Part shown: piece after piece, positions 1 to 8,040 of the stretch
Layout: every line of letters begins with the position of its first letter
Position numbering within the stretch: position 1 is the first letter of the stretch
Assembly: GCA_964544155.1 (NCBI GenBank)
Contig: CAZJAH010000056.1
Span: forward strand, 1-14,830
Source: CAZJAH01 sp964544155
Lineage (GTDB): Bacteria; Bacteroidota; Ignavibacteria; Kapaibacteriales; UBA2268
DNA length: 14,830 nt
Direction of reading: 5' to 3'
Translations under genes and position numbers: made by a program
The notes under the pieces: generated by a model
Told to the model about the DNA's origin: nothing
Database searches by the model: none
Seen by the model: the letters and a program-made list of their open reading frames with translations, nothing else

Positions 1-1946
1 CCTATCCTGAAGGAAAAGCCCGGCATGGGGTAATTCTTGATTACGCGGTAGCTTTCATCAAGAATGTTATTGGCTTTCGCGAAAATAGTGAGATCTATGC
101 CGCCAACCGATATTCCATATCCCAAGCTAAAATCCAGCAGGCCGTATTCCGGCATTAATGAACTGTAGCTGTTATTCAACAGGGAAAACCTAAATCCCGT
201 ATAGCTGTATCCGGCCGCCGCGCGGAATTTCTCAATTTCATAAATAAATCTTATAGATAGCAGTTCGGGCGGTACATATTCGAGGTAATTCCCGTTAGTG
301 GGCGATCCCCCGCTTATATCCCTTACATCCTGAAAGGTATAATTACCCGATAGAGTGATATTATTCATAAAGCGGAAAGCAGCTTCCGCTTCGAATCCCG
401 CGGATCTTGTCCTGCCGATATTTCTGGCGGTCCAAATTCCGGGCCTTGATGGTATCGATAGGATTTTGTTTTCAGTTAAAATGTAGAATCCGCTTATTCC
501 TGCTGAGAATTTTTCAATAGCGTAATTTACTCCCAGATCGAATGAATGGGAGCGTTCCGGACTGAGCTCAGGATTGCCGTAATTCGGAAAATACAGCTCA
601 TTGAATGTAGGCGCGCGGAAGTTGTAAGTCCATTGCGCCCGGACGCTGATACTGCCATTAGCCGCGATCATGCCCAGCAGGGGGGATGCTGTCAGGCCGA
701 TATCCGAGATGTTGTCGAGCCGGATGCCTGCCAGAAATGACGGCGCGAACCCGCTATCGAAGGGGAAATAATCAGCCCTCGCCGATAGCGAGCTGCTGAA
801 CCTTTCGGCATTACTGCCTCCGCCTTCTATCCTTGAAAGGCTTTCCATACCGGAAATTCCGGCGCCGGCGCTCAAATCAATTGCAAGTGAGCTATAACTA
901 AGGAAATAGCGGGCATTAGCGCTGAATTCATTGATGTCGAAGCTGTCCGTACGGCCATCGGGGCCGAATACTTTCTGCGAAGGGTCGCGGTAGCGGGTTT
1001 CATTAGACCTGTACATAAAGGCCGCGGATAAAGGCTTTTTTCCAAATAAATATTTTAAATTCAATATCCCCAGGAAGTCCTCTTCGCTTAGGCGGGCTTC
1101 TTCCGATTCCACTGTGCCGGTAAGGACCGCGCCCGGTGTGCCTCGCTCATTATCTCTGTAAAAAAAGTTTAGTCCCGCGCTCAATCCCCCAAAAGAATAA
1201 TCCGCCAAATAAGCTATGTTAAAGTTTTCGAAGCCGGCATTTCTTCTTTGCAAAGTGGTATCCCTGCCTAGTATATTTGCCGAAAAATCAAAATCACCGG
1301 ATGCGTCTGATTTCTCGATAAATAATTTATTGGATAATTTCCCTGTGGTATAGGCCGCGGAAGCGCTATACAGCTTTTCATCAAAGCTGCCGTAAGTAGA
1401 TTTTAACTTAATATAATCTTCATTCCCCGGCCCTGTGATCATATTTATGGCTCCGCTGAGCGCTCCTCCGCCATAAAGTGACGAATTGCCGCCGCGGACT
1501 ACTTCAACGGAATTGAGCAATTCCGCCGGGATAGAGCCGAGGTCTACTGTTCCGGTCTGAGGGGAGTTTATCTTCATTCCGTTGAAAAGTATAACGGACT
1601 GATTCGCGCCCGAACCCCTGATAGATACCGTTTTTAATCCGCCCATGCCGCCGTAATCCCGTATGTACAATCCGGGCAGGGAAGAGATTACTTCGGGCAG
1701 GGATAAAGCCTGTTTTTGTCTTATTTCGCTTCTAGTGATGAGTGATACGCTTCCGTACCTGAGCGCCTGATCGCTGAGCACACGGTCAGTGGTAACGGTA
1801 ACTTCGTCCAGGGTATAAGTGGTGTCGCTATCCTGAGCCGGCAATAAAAAAGGAGTAATAGTGATTGCAATTAAAAAAAATACCCCCCGGCTTATCGCGC
1901 GCCGGGCACGCCGCGGGGGATATTCGTGTGGTTTGGCAATAATCAT
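1..1946 (-). CDS. btuB: BtuB-like TonB-dependent outer-membrane receptor, 3' end cut by window edge
   Basis: Energy-dependent outer-membrane uptake channel, most likely for cobalamin. About 648 codons are visible in one open frame. Residues 1-38 form a signal peptide with an unusually long arginine-rich n-region, then VFFLIAITI and a PAQ cleavage area. A TonB-box-like DEVTVTTD follows near residue 47. The plug domain (about 60-172) shows LPEVISSLPGLYIRD, VSIRG, VILFNGMKI, SVEVVRG and LYGGGALSGAINMIT. The rest reads as alternating barrel strands, including FRAPTFNELYFPNYGNPELS, typical of BtuB/FepA receptors, and the near-terminal YPMPGFSFRIG, so only a few residues are missing. The ATG directly abuts the TAA of the upstream gene, which suggests translational coupling. 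The operon sits behind a cobalamin riboswitch, and this supports B12 rather than siderophore as substrate. No other start would preserve the signal peptide. Family assignment is firm; the substrate is inferred from context. Confidence 0.9.
   Translation of the reverse strand, partial: MIIAKPHEYPPRRARRAISRGVFFLIAITITPFLLPAQDSDTTYTLDEVTVTTDRVLSDQALRYGSVSLITRSEIRQKQALSLPEVISSLPGLYIRDYGGMGGLKTVSIRGSGANQSVILFNGMKINSPQTGTVDLGSIPAELLNSVEVVRGGNSSLYGGGALSGAINMITGPGNEDYIKLKSTYGSFDEKLYSASAAYTTGKLSNKLFIEKSDASGDFDFSANILGRDTTLQRRNAGFENFNIAYLADYSFGGLSAGLNFFYRDNERGTPGAVLTGTVESEEARLSEEDFLGILNLKYLFGKKPLSAAFMYRSNETRYRDPSQKVFGPDGRTDSFDINEFSANARYFLSYSSLAIDLSAGAGISGMESLSRIEGGGSNAERFSSSLSARADYFPFDSGFAPSFLAGIRLDNISDIGLTASPLLGMIAANGSISVRAQWTYNFRAPTFNELYFPNYGNPELSPERSHSFDLGVNYAIEKFSAGISGFYILTENKILSIPSRPGIWTARNIGRTRSAGFEAEAAFRFMNNITLSGNYTFQDVRDISGGSPTNGNYLEYVPPELLSIRFIYEIEKFRAAAGYSYTGFRFSLLNNSYSSLMPEYGLLDFSLGYGISVGGIDLTIFAKANNILDESYRVIKNYPMPGFSFRI
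1873..1919 (-). terminator. Terminator-like hairpin inside the start of btuB
   Basis: Read on the minus strand, a GC stem is followed by TATTTTTTTT. Two alternative stems are possible: CCCGGC pairing GCCGGG (1901-1906 with 1886-1891), or CCCCC-G-CGGC pairing GCCGGGGG (1910-1919 with 1884-1891) with one bulged G. It lies in codons about 9-25 of btuB, in the arginine-rich signal-peptide region. It resembles an intrinsic terminator or attenuator, but coding constraint on a GC-rich stretch could also produce it. Confidence 0.4.
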
Positions 1947-4319
1947 TTAATCTGCTACCCTGAAGGGTATTGACCTTATTTCTTTTCCGTTAATATAGCG
2001 CAGGTAGTAAGCGCCTGTGCTCAAATCAAGATCTTTGAGCGCTTTTTGATATTCAAGAGTGCCATCCGGGCGTACCCGCTCTTTAAATTTACCCAGGCTG
2101 ATACCATTGATATTGTAAAACTCGATTTCAAGTTCCTTCTCGCATGAGCAGATGTCTTTAATGGAAATATGCATTATATCATCCTGATTCAGGGGGTTAG
2201 GGTAAATTTTTGCGAGCGCGTCCTGCAGTGGCGGATCATCCTGCTCAACAGAAACAGGCAGGCTTGTCCATATAGAAACAATATTCATCGGGGAGTAAAA
2301 TTCATCGCTGATTATGCATGCGGCAATGATATATTCACCGCCATCGAACATCTTAGCCGCGATACCTTCTGCTTTGCCGGGTGTATGAATTATATCATCA
2401 ATTTCTGAGGATTCCCAAGGATCTTCATATTGCCTGATATCGCCGGAGTAAGTAGTAACAAAGAACCAGTCTTCAGTTTTAGCAACAAAGCGGGGGCCGT
2501 TCCACCCGGTGGTACCAGTGGGGAATTGTTCTAAACTGCCGTTATTTCTGTTGATCATCGTAATACTGTGGCCGCCGTTATCAGCAATGTAAAGGAAAGG
2601 GCCTTCTGCAAATAAATTATTCGCGGTCGGGCCTGCTTCGAATGTTTCCATTGATGTAGCCTGGAAATTTTCCAGAGAGCCCTGTTGTACATAAGAGACA
2701 GTATCACCATAAAATCCTTCTGATAATACAGCGAAATCAATAATGTTATCAGGCATAATTTGCTGTAGAGCGACCTCAATAGGGTTAACCTCAGTTTCCA
2801 TGCTGTACTTAAGCTGTTTTGTCTCCAGGTCATGTATCATCATTGTGCCTTTGGAATCAGGTCCCTCAGGAACTATGGAAGCAATAAGTCCCATGGTTTC
2901 ATTTACATGCACACCTGACGCGCTGATATCCAGAAATTCATCTTCAAGCAGTTCAAAGGTATTTGCGTCAAAAACACTTATTTTGCCTTTGAAAGGTATG
3001 TACAGCTTTTCTGCCTGTTTGTCCAGAGCGGTCCTTATATAAAGCGGGTCAACAAAAGATCCGAATTCAAATTCCATTGCTTTCTGAGGCTCATAATCAC
3101 CGCCTGAGATTACCCACCATGAAGGCTTTTCATCACCCATTTCAGGTTCGAACACACCGTTATAGTTGATGTCGGCTCCAAGGCAAATCACATGGAATTG
3201 CTTATCCTGATTATCCTCCATCATGTGTATTATAGCCGGCTGTTTGCCCACTTCAACATCAATTCTGTTCTTTGTCCAGGGGCCTTCATTTCTCTTATAA
3301 ATAAGAAATTTTTTAGTTCTTTCAAGAATTAATAAATCCTCTCCCAGGAATTCCATAATCCCTAAATCATTCAGGGTTGAAACATTCATGGCTTTTATCG
3401 TGCCTGTGGTATCCGCGTGGACGACATTTTCATTAATGAAAATGATCTCATCGGTTGTTATATCATATTTGACCTGCTTCGGGCCAAGATCGCCGGTAAT
3501 TTTTGTATCGATTGAAAATTTAAGGCTCATATCGGCCGTGTTGTAAACATCAATTATATGTCCGGGAATAGAGCTTACTATAAGCATTCCATTACCGGTT
3601 TCGAGGCCTGTAATTTCATGGTCATAATTAATGGTTTCCGTAATGAAGCTTTGTGTGATCAGGTCTAAAGTGCCAGTCACCAGCGCCGGAGCGCCTTCGC
3701 CCGCGTGAGTGGCAGCGGCGATTTTAAATTTGGAACCATTGACGAATGCAATTAGCTGCGAGACATTCATGCCAACTTGTTCAGTAAAAAGAAGTTGGTC
3801 ATTCGCGATATCAAAAATACGCACCCTGGAATGGCCTTCCAAATCAGTTTCTGTTATAAGCAGTGTTGACAATTCAAAATCAAGCGAAACAGCATCAATA
3901 GCTAAAATCGTATCCTTAATAACTTCAAAGGTTTCTAAATTATAGCTGGCAATTCTGCCTTTCAAAGGCATGTAAAGGATACCTTCATTTTCATCTATGG
4001 CTGCTCTGGTGATTGATTTGACTGAACCGAAATCAAATGTGTGCCTTTTTTGAGTATTAAAGAAACCCGGTTCGCCGGTAAATGTCCACCATTCCGGTGA
4101 AGCGTCACCTTCATCCTTTATGCCGTTTTGGTTAGCGTCGTATCCGGCTGTTATGAAGTGAATGATGCCGGATTCCTCATCTTCATACATATAAGCTATG
4201 CTGCCCTCGCCCTCGTAATTTAGGGCTAAATCATTATAGGGCGTAAAGTAATCTTTTGCATCCGAAACGCCGAAAGCAAGGATAAACAAAGCAAAAATAA
4301 ATAAGTAAAACTTTTTCAT
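1947..4319 (-). CDS. Secreted duplicated propeller-like protein with type IX sorting domain, candidate cobalamin-capture (BtuG-like) protein
   Basis: First gene after the cobalamin riboswitch and coupled to btuB, so a role in extracellular B12 capture is inferred. Residues 1-22 are a signal peptide (MKKFYLFIFALFILAFGVSDA) without a lipobox cysteine. Two homologous halves follow, about residues 26-180 and 355-510. Each has a D-x-N-x-N-G calcium-type loop ending in GD (61-72 and 383-396), then P-x-WW, an FDFGS/FEFGS stretch, LY(M/I)P(L/F)KG(R/K)I and (N/D)xxTFE(V/L). The repeated short strands (for example VRIFDIAND, ITMINRNNG) fit YncE-like beta-propeller blades. Residues from about 700 form a type IX (Por) sorting domain beginning IYPNPL and ending YYLRYINGKEIRSIPFRVAD, with an unusual CSC at 724-726. 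The start is ATG at 4319, with AAGGTG 8 nt upstream; an in-frame TTG two codons earlier is less likely. Bacteroides BtuG is a surface lipoprotein propeller that binds B12 over BtuB; this protein has no lipobox and is about twice as long. The domain reading is solid; the function is inferred. Confidence 0.85.
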   Translation of the reverse strand: MKKFYLFIFALFILAFGVSDAKDYFTPYNDLALNYEGEGSIAYMYEDEESGIIHFITAGYDANQNGIKDEGDASPEWWTFTGEPGFFNTQKRHTFDFGSVKSITRAAIDENEGILYMPLKGRIASYNLETFEVIKDTILAIDAVSLDFELSTLLITETDLEGHSRVRIFDIANDQLLFTEQVGMNVSQLIAFVNGSKFKIAAATHAGEGAPALVTGTLDLITQSFITETINYDHEITGLETGNGMLIVSSIPGHIIDVYNTADMSLKFSIDTKITGDLGPKQVKYDITTDEIIFINENVVHADTTGTIKAMNVSTLNDLGIMEFLGEDLLILERTKKFLIYKRNEGPWTKNRIDVEVGKQPAIIHMMEDNQDKQFHVICLGADINYNGVFEPEMGDEKPSWWVISGGDYEPQKAMEFEFGSFVDPLYIRTALDKQAEKLYIPFKGKISVFDANTFELLEDEFLDISASGVHVNETMGLIASIVPEGPDSKGTMMIHDLETKQLKYSMETEVNPIEVALQQIMPDNIIDFAVLSEGFYGDTVSYVQQGSLENFQATSMETFEAGPTANNLFAEGPFLYIADNGGHSITMINRNNGSLEQFPTGTTGWNGPRFVAKTEDWFFVTTYSGDIRQYEDPWESSEIDDIIHTPGKAEGIAAKMFDGGEYIIAACIISDEFYSPMNIVSIWTSLPVSVEQDDPPLQDALAKIYPNPLNQDDIMHISIKDICSCEKELEIEFYNINGISLGKFKERVRPDGTLEYQKALKDLDLSTGAYYLRYINGKEIRSIPFRVAD

Positions 4320-4497
4320 ACCCAAAACACCTTAATTTTATGCGATAATAATAATTATTAGCAAAAAGGCTTTTTAGGGCAAATAAAGCAATAAAGAGGA
4401 AAAATTCGGGTAATAAAGAGAGGGCCCGGTATTCCTCAAAGCATCCGTATCGCGCGGATGTTAATGCCGAAAAAAGCATTCCCAATGAGCATTGAAA

Positions 4498-4647
4498 GCA
4501 GGTCTTCTGACTCCGGGGTCGTCCTCGGCTTTTCGCCTTCCCGCTATCGCAGTGGCTGCCTTACGGCCTGAAAAGCTTCGTCGCCCGTCACAGCGGCGCT
4601 ACCGTACAGGATTTTCACCTGTTTCCCGAAAGATATAATTATCTTTC
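4498..4647 (-). promoter_or_regulatory. Cobalamin riboswitch
   Basis: Read on the minus strand, this has the hallmarks of the cobalamin (AdoCbl) aptamer: GGGAAACAGGTGAAAATCCTG near the 5' side, the B12-box-like GGCAGCCACTGCGA in the middle, and the highly conserved GGAGTCAGAAGACCTGC at the 3' end (about 4498-4514). A perfect 8-bp hairpin, GAAAGATA pairing TATCTTTC (4628-4635 with 4640-4647), sits at the 5' edge and may be P2. The following gene starts 178 nt downstream. No clear intrinsic terminator was seen between aptamer and start codon, so control may act on translation of the first gene. High B12 is expected to switch the operon off. Confidence 0.93.
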
Positions 4648-4662
4648 TTACTTTCAATTGAT

Positions 4663-4670
4663 CAAAAATA
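4663..4670 (-). promoter_or_regulatory. Bacteroidota -7 promoter element of the B12 operon
   Basis: TATTTTTG on the minus strand matches the Bacteroidota -7 consensus TAnnTTTG exactly. Transcription would start about 4655, just before the riboswitch aptamer. No well-spaced -33 TTTG is present; the nearest TTTG is only 12 nt upstream. The surrounding DNA is AT-rich, so chance matches are possible. Confidence 0.45.
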
Positions 4671-4693
4671 TCAAAAAAATTACAAAATAAAAA

Positions 4694-5584
4694 TTAAATT
4701 AAGAAAAGTACTGCTACTCCGCCGAATGCTATGAAAGCTCCGATTATCGCGCGAAGGGTTAGTTTTTCCTTATAAATAATCGCTGATAGCGGCAGCATAA
4801 TTATCGGTACAGTGGCCATGATGGTAGAAGCTATACCGACTTTGGTATAAATAATTGCAACAAAGGACAGGGTTATGCCGAGATATGGGCCGATAAATGA
4901 CCCGGCAAAAACATTTAAAAATGTTTTCCGGCTTTCGATATACAATTTGAACGGATTCTTATATCTGTTAGCAAAAGCCGCAAGAGGCATTAGTATTATC
5001 ACTGCCGTGATTATCCTGTAAAATGTTGCGGTAATGCTGTGAATATCACCGGATTGAAAGGCAAGCTTTGCAAAAATCAGCCCCGAACCCTGGCCGGCAG
5101 CCGCAAGAAAGCCGAATATCACGCCTTTCAGCGTTATGTTGAACCCTCCATTAGGAACTTTGGGCTTTTCCAAAATAACAATAGCAATACCGAAAAGTGT
5201 TACGCTTATACCCAGAATACCCGTCAGGTTTAGGCCTTCATCAAGGAATAGGTAAGCCAGCACTGCCGCCAGAGCAGGATTGCTCGAAAGCAGCAGCATA
5301 CTTACACGCGGGCCGATCTCTTTAAACGAACGGAATAAAAATGAATCGCCCAGCACAAGGCCAACGAATCCGCTCAATGACAGGTAGACTAATTGCTCAG
5401 TGCTAATGGCAAAGCCAATGCCGGTTACCAGTAATGAAAGGCATAACAAAACGCCGGCCAGTATCATTCTGTCCACGTTAAGCTGTATAGGCCCGATTTT
5501 TATTGAAGCCGCAGTAAATATGAATGACGACCCCGCCCACATAAAGGCGGCGGCCAGCGCGGCAATTTCTCCGATCAGATTCAT
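4694..5584 (-). CDS. EamA/DMT-family membrane transporter
   Basis: A 296-residue inner-membrane protein of the drug/metabolite transporter superfamily. Two EamA repeats are visible: about residues 5-137, beginning GEIAALAAAFMWAGSSFIF and containing GLVLGDSFLFRSFKEIGP and SSNPALAAVLAYLFLDEGLN, and about 150-295, with GVIFGFLAAAGQGSG and TVPIIMLPLSAIIYKEKLT. About ten hydrophobic segments are expected, the usual number for the family. The family exports or imports small metabolites and the substrate cannot be read from sequence. The gene lies upstream of the B12 operon on the same strand, but that operon has its own promoter and riboswitch, so a shared function is not implied. The flippase gene diverges from it on the right. 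Confidence 0.88.
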   Translation of the reverse strand: MNLIGEIAALAAAFMWAGSSFIFTAASIKIGPIQLNVDRMILAGVLLCLSLLVTGIGFAISTEQLVYLSLSGFVGLVLGDSFLFRSFKEIGPRVSMLLLSSNPALAAVLAYLFLDEGLNLTGILGISVTLFGIAIVILEKPKVPNGGFNITLKGVIFGFLAAAGQGSGLIFAKLAFQSGDIHSITATFYRIITAVIILMPLAAFANRYKNPFKLYIESRKTFLNVFAGSFIGPYLGITLSFVAIIYTKVGIASTIMATVPIIMLPLSAIIYKEKLTLRAIIGAFIAFGGVAVLFLI

Positions 5585-5635
5585 TTATCCGGTACAAGTA
5601 TAAAAAAACAAAAATAAGCTATTTTTACCGGATAA
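5585..5635 (-). promoter_or_regulatory. Promoter candidate flanked by a perfect 10-bp inverted repeat, upstream of the EamA gene
   Basis: TTATCCGGTA at 5585-5594 and its exact reverse complement TACCGGATAA at 5626-5635 flank an exact TAnnTTTG match (TATTTTTG on the minus strand, 5609-5616). The arm centres are 41 bp apart, close to four helical turns, and the proximal arm touches the start codon. This arrangement looks like a pair of operator half-sites around a promoter. It could alternatively form a long-loop RNA hairpin at the translation start. Confidence 0.45.
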
Positions 5636-5858
5636 TCTCCACCCTCCCTCACCTGCTGATCAGAATTTCTGCTGCGGAGTACTTTGGTTTACGTTCTCCC
5701 ACTTTTACCACCCCCTTTTAGGTATAAGATTTGTTTGACTTTTTTTATTTAAAATATTGTTGCTAATTTTTCTTTAACGGCTTTTTTTTGCCATTATTCT
5801 ATTATTATCGGCCTGGAGCGCCCTAGCTTTAAATTCGTATATTGCAAGTCTAAGATAT
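5636..5858. other. Divergent intergenic region between transporter and flippase
   Basis: AT-rich, with pyrimidine-rich tracts and no credible ORF or RNA gene. It must hold the promoter for the flippase. The closest matches before 5859 are weak (TAAATTCG at 5830-5837 and TATATTGC at 5839-5846 against TAnnTTTG). Confidence 0.4.
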
Positions 5859-7097
5859 ATGATGGAAAAAAGAAAATATCTGGCATCTATTGTATCGGCG
5901 GTAAGCAAACTCCTGAGCGCGGAGGGGATATCGCTTCTGCTGGCTATGGCGTTCAATATCATCCTTGGACGGGAAATAAAGGAGGAGGCCTTCGGAGCAT
6001 ACTCCCTGGCTCTGATTGTGGCTATCCTTATGAAAACCATAAGCGAGGCCGGCCTTGAGATAAGCATCCCGCGGGATATTAACCGGCCCGGCGCCGATAT
6101 GAAACAATCCCTGTTTCGCGGCCAGGAAGTTAAGAATACCGTCTGGCTGATGCTAATACTGCCATTTATACCCTTAATGTACTTTACTACGGGCATTTGG
6201 TCTTCTCTGATAATGCTGTTATGGGTTATCCCCATGAATATTTCTTTCACTTACAAAGCAATTCTTAGAGGTAAAAACCGCATGGGCGCTATCGCCCGCT
6301 ACGAGACGGTTTTCAATTTCATTCAGTATGGAGCAGGAATAACGCTTGTTTTTTTATTTCCAGAAATTTGGATCATATTCATCCTTTTTATGACTGCCGA
6401 ACTGCTTAAAAGCCTCGCTTTATATAATTATGTCAGAAAATATTACAGCATTAATGATAAATACACTGCATTGTATAAAGTCAATTTTGGAATTTTAAAG
6501 GAAAAATCCTTTATAAAAGAACACTGGAGCCTGCTCAGTATTAATCTTTTCAGCCTTTTGCATTACAGGATGCCGCTATTTGCCGCGGGATGGTTTGGAA
6601 CTGCGGCTGCGGCGGGCCTGTTCTCGGCGGCTTTAAGGTTTATAAGCCTGCTCAGAGTATTACCCGGCATAGTGCTGAATGTGATGATCCCTGTTTTCTC
6701 CGTGAGAAGATCCTCAGGTGAAAGAGGTTACAGAGGAATGGTGTTTGGCATATCCGCGGCTGTGGGTATTGCTATCAGCCTGGCTCTATGGATGGCGGCA
6801 GAGCCATTAATGAAACACACATTCGGATTTATGAAGGCGGTACCTGTACTCAAGGTTTTAGCCTGGGTTTATTTTCCAATTATGCTGAATAATACCATGG
6901 AAGCCTGGCTACTGGCTGAAGACAGGGAAAGTGAAGTTAACACAGGATTATTTATCGCGTTATTAGTGATCTTCGGCGCTTCGGCATGGTTTATTATTTT
7001 ATATGGATCTATCGGTGCGGCATATGCCGCGCTGGCGGGTAATTATTTCATTACATTTTACTATGTAATTCTTATTTTCAAAAAAACAAAGTCGTAA
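5859..7097 (+). CDS. Polysaccharide/lipid-linked oligosaccharide flippase (MOP superfamily)
   Basis: A 412-residue polytopic membrane protein, about 12 hydrophobic segments, typical of Wzx/polysaccharide-biosynthesis flippases that move lipid-linked sugars across the inner membrane. Features seen: N-terminal KLLSAEGISLLLAMAFNIIL; then FGAYSLALIVAILMKTISEA and SIPRDINRP, the usual family start in which loss of synchrony with a neighbouring helix gives an EAG(L/I)E-type motif; a central LRGKNRMGAIARYE segment; and C-terminal NNTMEAWLLAEDRE with GSIGAAYAALAGNYF. Two in-frame ATGs occur at the start and no Shine-Dalgarno is evident. No glycosyltransferase genes are adjacent, so this is an isolated flippase and the cargo is unknown. 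Confidence 0.82.
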   Translation: MMEKRKYLASIVSAVSKLLSAEGISLLLAMAFNIILGREIKEEAFGAYSLALIVAILMKTISEAGLEISIPRDINRPGADMKQSLFRGQEVKNTVWLMLILPFIPLMYFTTGIWSSLIMLLWVIPMNISFTYKAILRGKNRMGAIARYETVFNFIQYGAGITLVFLFPEIWIIFILFMTAELLKSLALYNYVRKYYSINDKYTALYKVNFGILKEKSFIKEHWSLLSINLFSLLHYRMPLFAAGWFGTAAAAGLFSAALRFISLLRVLPGIVLNVMIPVFSVRRSSGERGYRGMVFGISAAVGIAISLALWMAAEPLMKHTFGFMKAVPVLKVLAWVYFPIMLNNTMEAWLLAEDRESEVNTGLFIALLVIFGASAWFIILYGSIGAAYAALAGNYFITFYYVILIFKKTKS

Positions 7098-7141
7098 AGA
7101 AATAATAAAGCATCTAAATCCGAATAAACATTTTGTTTGAT

Positions 7142-7149
7142 TATCTTTG
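7142..7149 (+). promoter_or_regulatory. Possible Bacteroidota -7 element before tatC
   Basis: TATCTTTG matches TAnnTTTG exactly, but it lies only 4 nt before the chosen tatC ATG and would give a leaderless or 5'-trimmed message. There is no -33 TTTG at suitable spacing. The flippase gene ends 44 nt upstream, so read-through is the alternative. Confidence 0.3.
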
Positions 7150-7153
7150 TGTA

Positions 7154-7924
7154 ATGACTAAAAATAAAAAACATGGAAAGGAAAAAGGATCCACCGGGCT
7201 CGACCTTAACTTTATGGATCACCTGGAGGAGCTCCGAACCCGCATTATCTGGGCATTGGTCGGAGTAATAATCGGCAGTGCCATAGCAAGTATATTCATT
7301 AACCAGATAATGGAATTTGTGCTACTTAATCCTGCCTCGTCAGTAAACCTGAAGCTGCAGAACCTGCGGCCTTTCGGGCAGCCTTTTCTATATTTCAAAG
7401 TGGTTATAGTCTGCGGAATAATCATTTCATTTCCTTTTATACTCTACCAGCTGTGGAAATTCATAGCTCCCGGCTTATACGAGAATGAAAGGAAGTGGGT
7501 AAGCAGCATAACATTCTTTACTTCCTTATGCTTCATGATCGGCATAGTATTCGCGTATTTCCTTATGATACCCTCAATGCTGCGCTTTGCCGCGAGCTTT
7601 GGCTCTGAAAACATCATGAATATAATTGACATAAATGAATACTTCAGCTTTATTACCATGATGCTGCTGGCATCGGGGCTGTTGTTCGAAATGCCTATGG
7701 TGGCCTATGTGCTTTCCCGAATAGGGATACTGTCGCCTCAGACTATGCGCAAATACCGCAGGCACGGGATAATAATAATACTTATCCTGGCGGCAATGCT
7801 TACGCCTTCGCCCGATCCGGTTAGCCAGCTTATTTTTGCTGTACCCCTGTTTGGCCTTTATGAGATCAGCATTCTTATATCCGGTATAGGTGCCCGCAAA
7901 TATCAAAAAACCGTTGAACTGTGA
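7154..7924 (+). CDS. tatC: Sec-independent protein translocase subunit TatC
   Basis: Core inner-membrane subunit of the twin-arginine translocase that recognises RR signal peptides of folded proteins. It is 256 residues from the chosen ATG. Family signatures: MDHLEELRTR at 21-30 (E26 matches the conserved signal-binding Glu of the first cytoplasmic segment), FPFILYQLWKFIAPGLYENE at 93-112 (E112 matches the second conserved Glu), and TPSPDPVSQ at 217-225 followed by PLFGLYEISI. Six membrane segments are expected. An in-frame TTG at 7133 would add seven residues but overlaps a promoter-like element, so ATG 7154 is preferred. TatA/TatB are not in the window. The last six residues after ARKY are a short tail. 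Confidence 0.96.
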   Translation: MTKNKKHGKEKGSTGLDLNFMDHLEELRTRIIWALVGVIIGSAIASIFINQIMEFVLLNPASSVNLKLQNLRPFGQPFLYFKVVIVCGIIISFPFILYQLWKFIAPGLYENERKWVSSITFFTSLCFMIGIVFAYFLMIPSMLRFAASFGSENIMNIIDINEYFSFITMMLLASGLLFEMPMVAYVLSRIGILSPQTMRKYRRHGIIIILILAAMLTPSPDPVSQLIFAVPLFGLYEISILISGIGARKYQKTVEL

Positions 7925-8040
7925 GTCAGATTGTTTTATTAATATTCCAGCAATGATTTTCTTTGATAGCTTCTTCGAGCTAATTCAATTCATACTAAGC
8001 AAATACCGTATTAAGAAATGCTTACTTACAGGCAGATATT

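Noticed and set aside
2169..3945. Plus-strand short frames across the propeller gene
   Set aside because: Shadows of the minus-strand coding sequence, which has a signal peptide, internal duplication and sorting domain.
4234..4485. Minus-strand frame of 83 codons overlapping the riboswitch downstream region
   Set aside because: Overlaps the well-supported start of the propeller gene in another frame and has no recognisable features.
5774..6250. Minus-strand frame of 158 codons opposite the flippase start
   Set aside because: Antisense to a clear flippase; composition and lack of motifs mark it as a shadow.
7967..7982. Hairpin TAGCT-TCTTCG-AGCTA between tatC and the four-Cys gene as a terminator
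   Set aside because: Only 5 bp and no T tract on either side; too weak to call.
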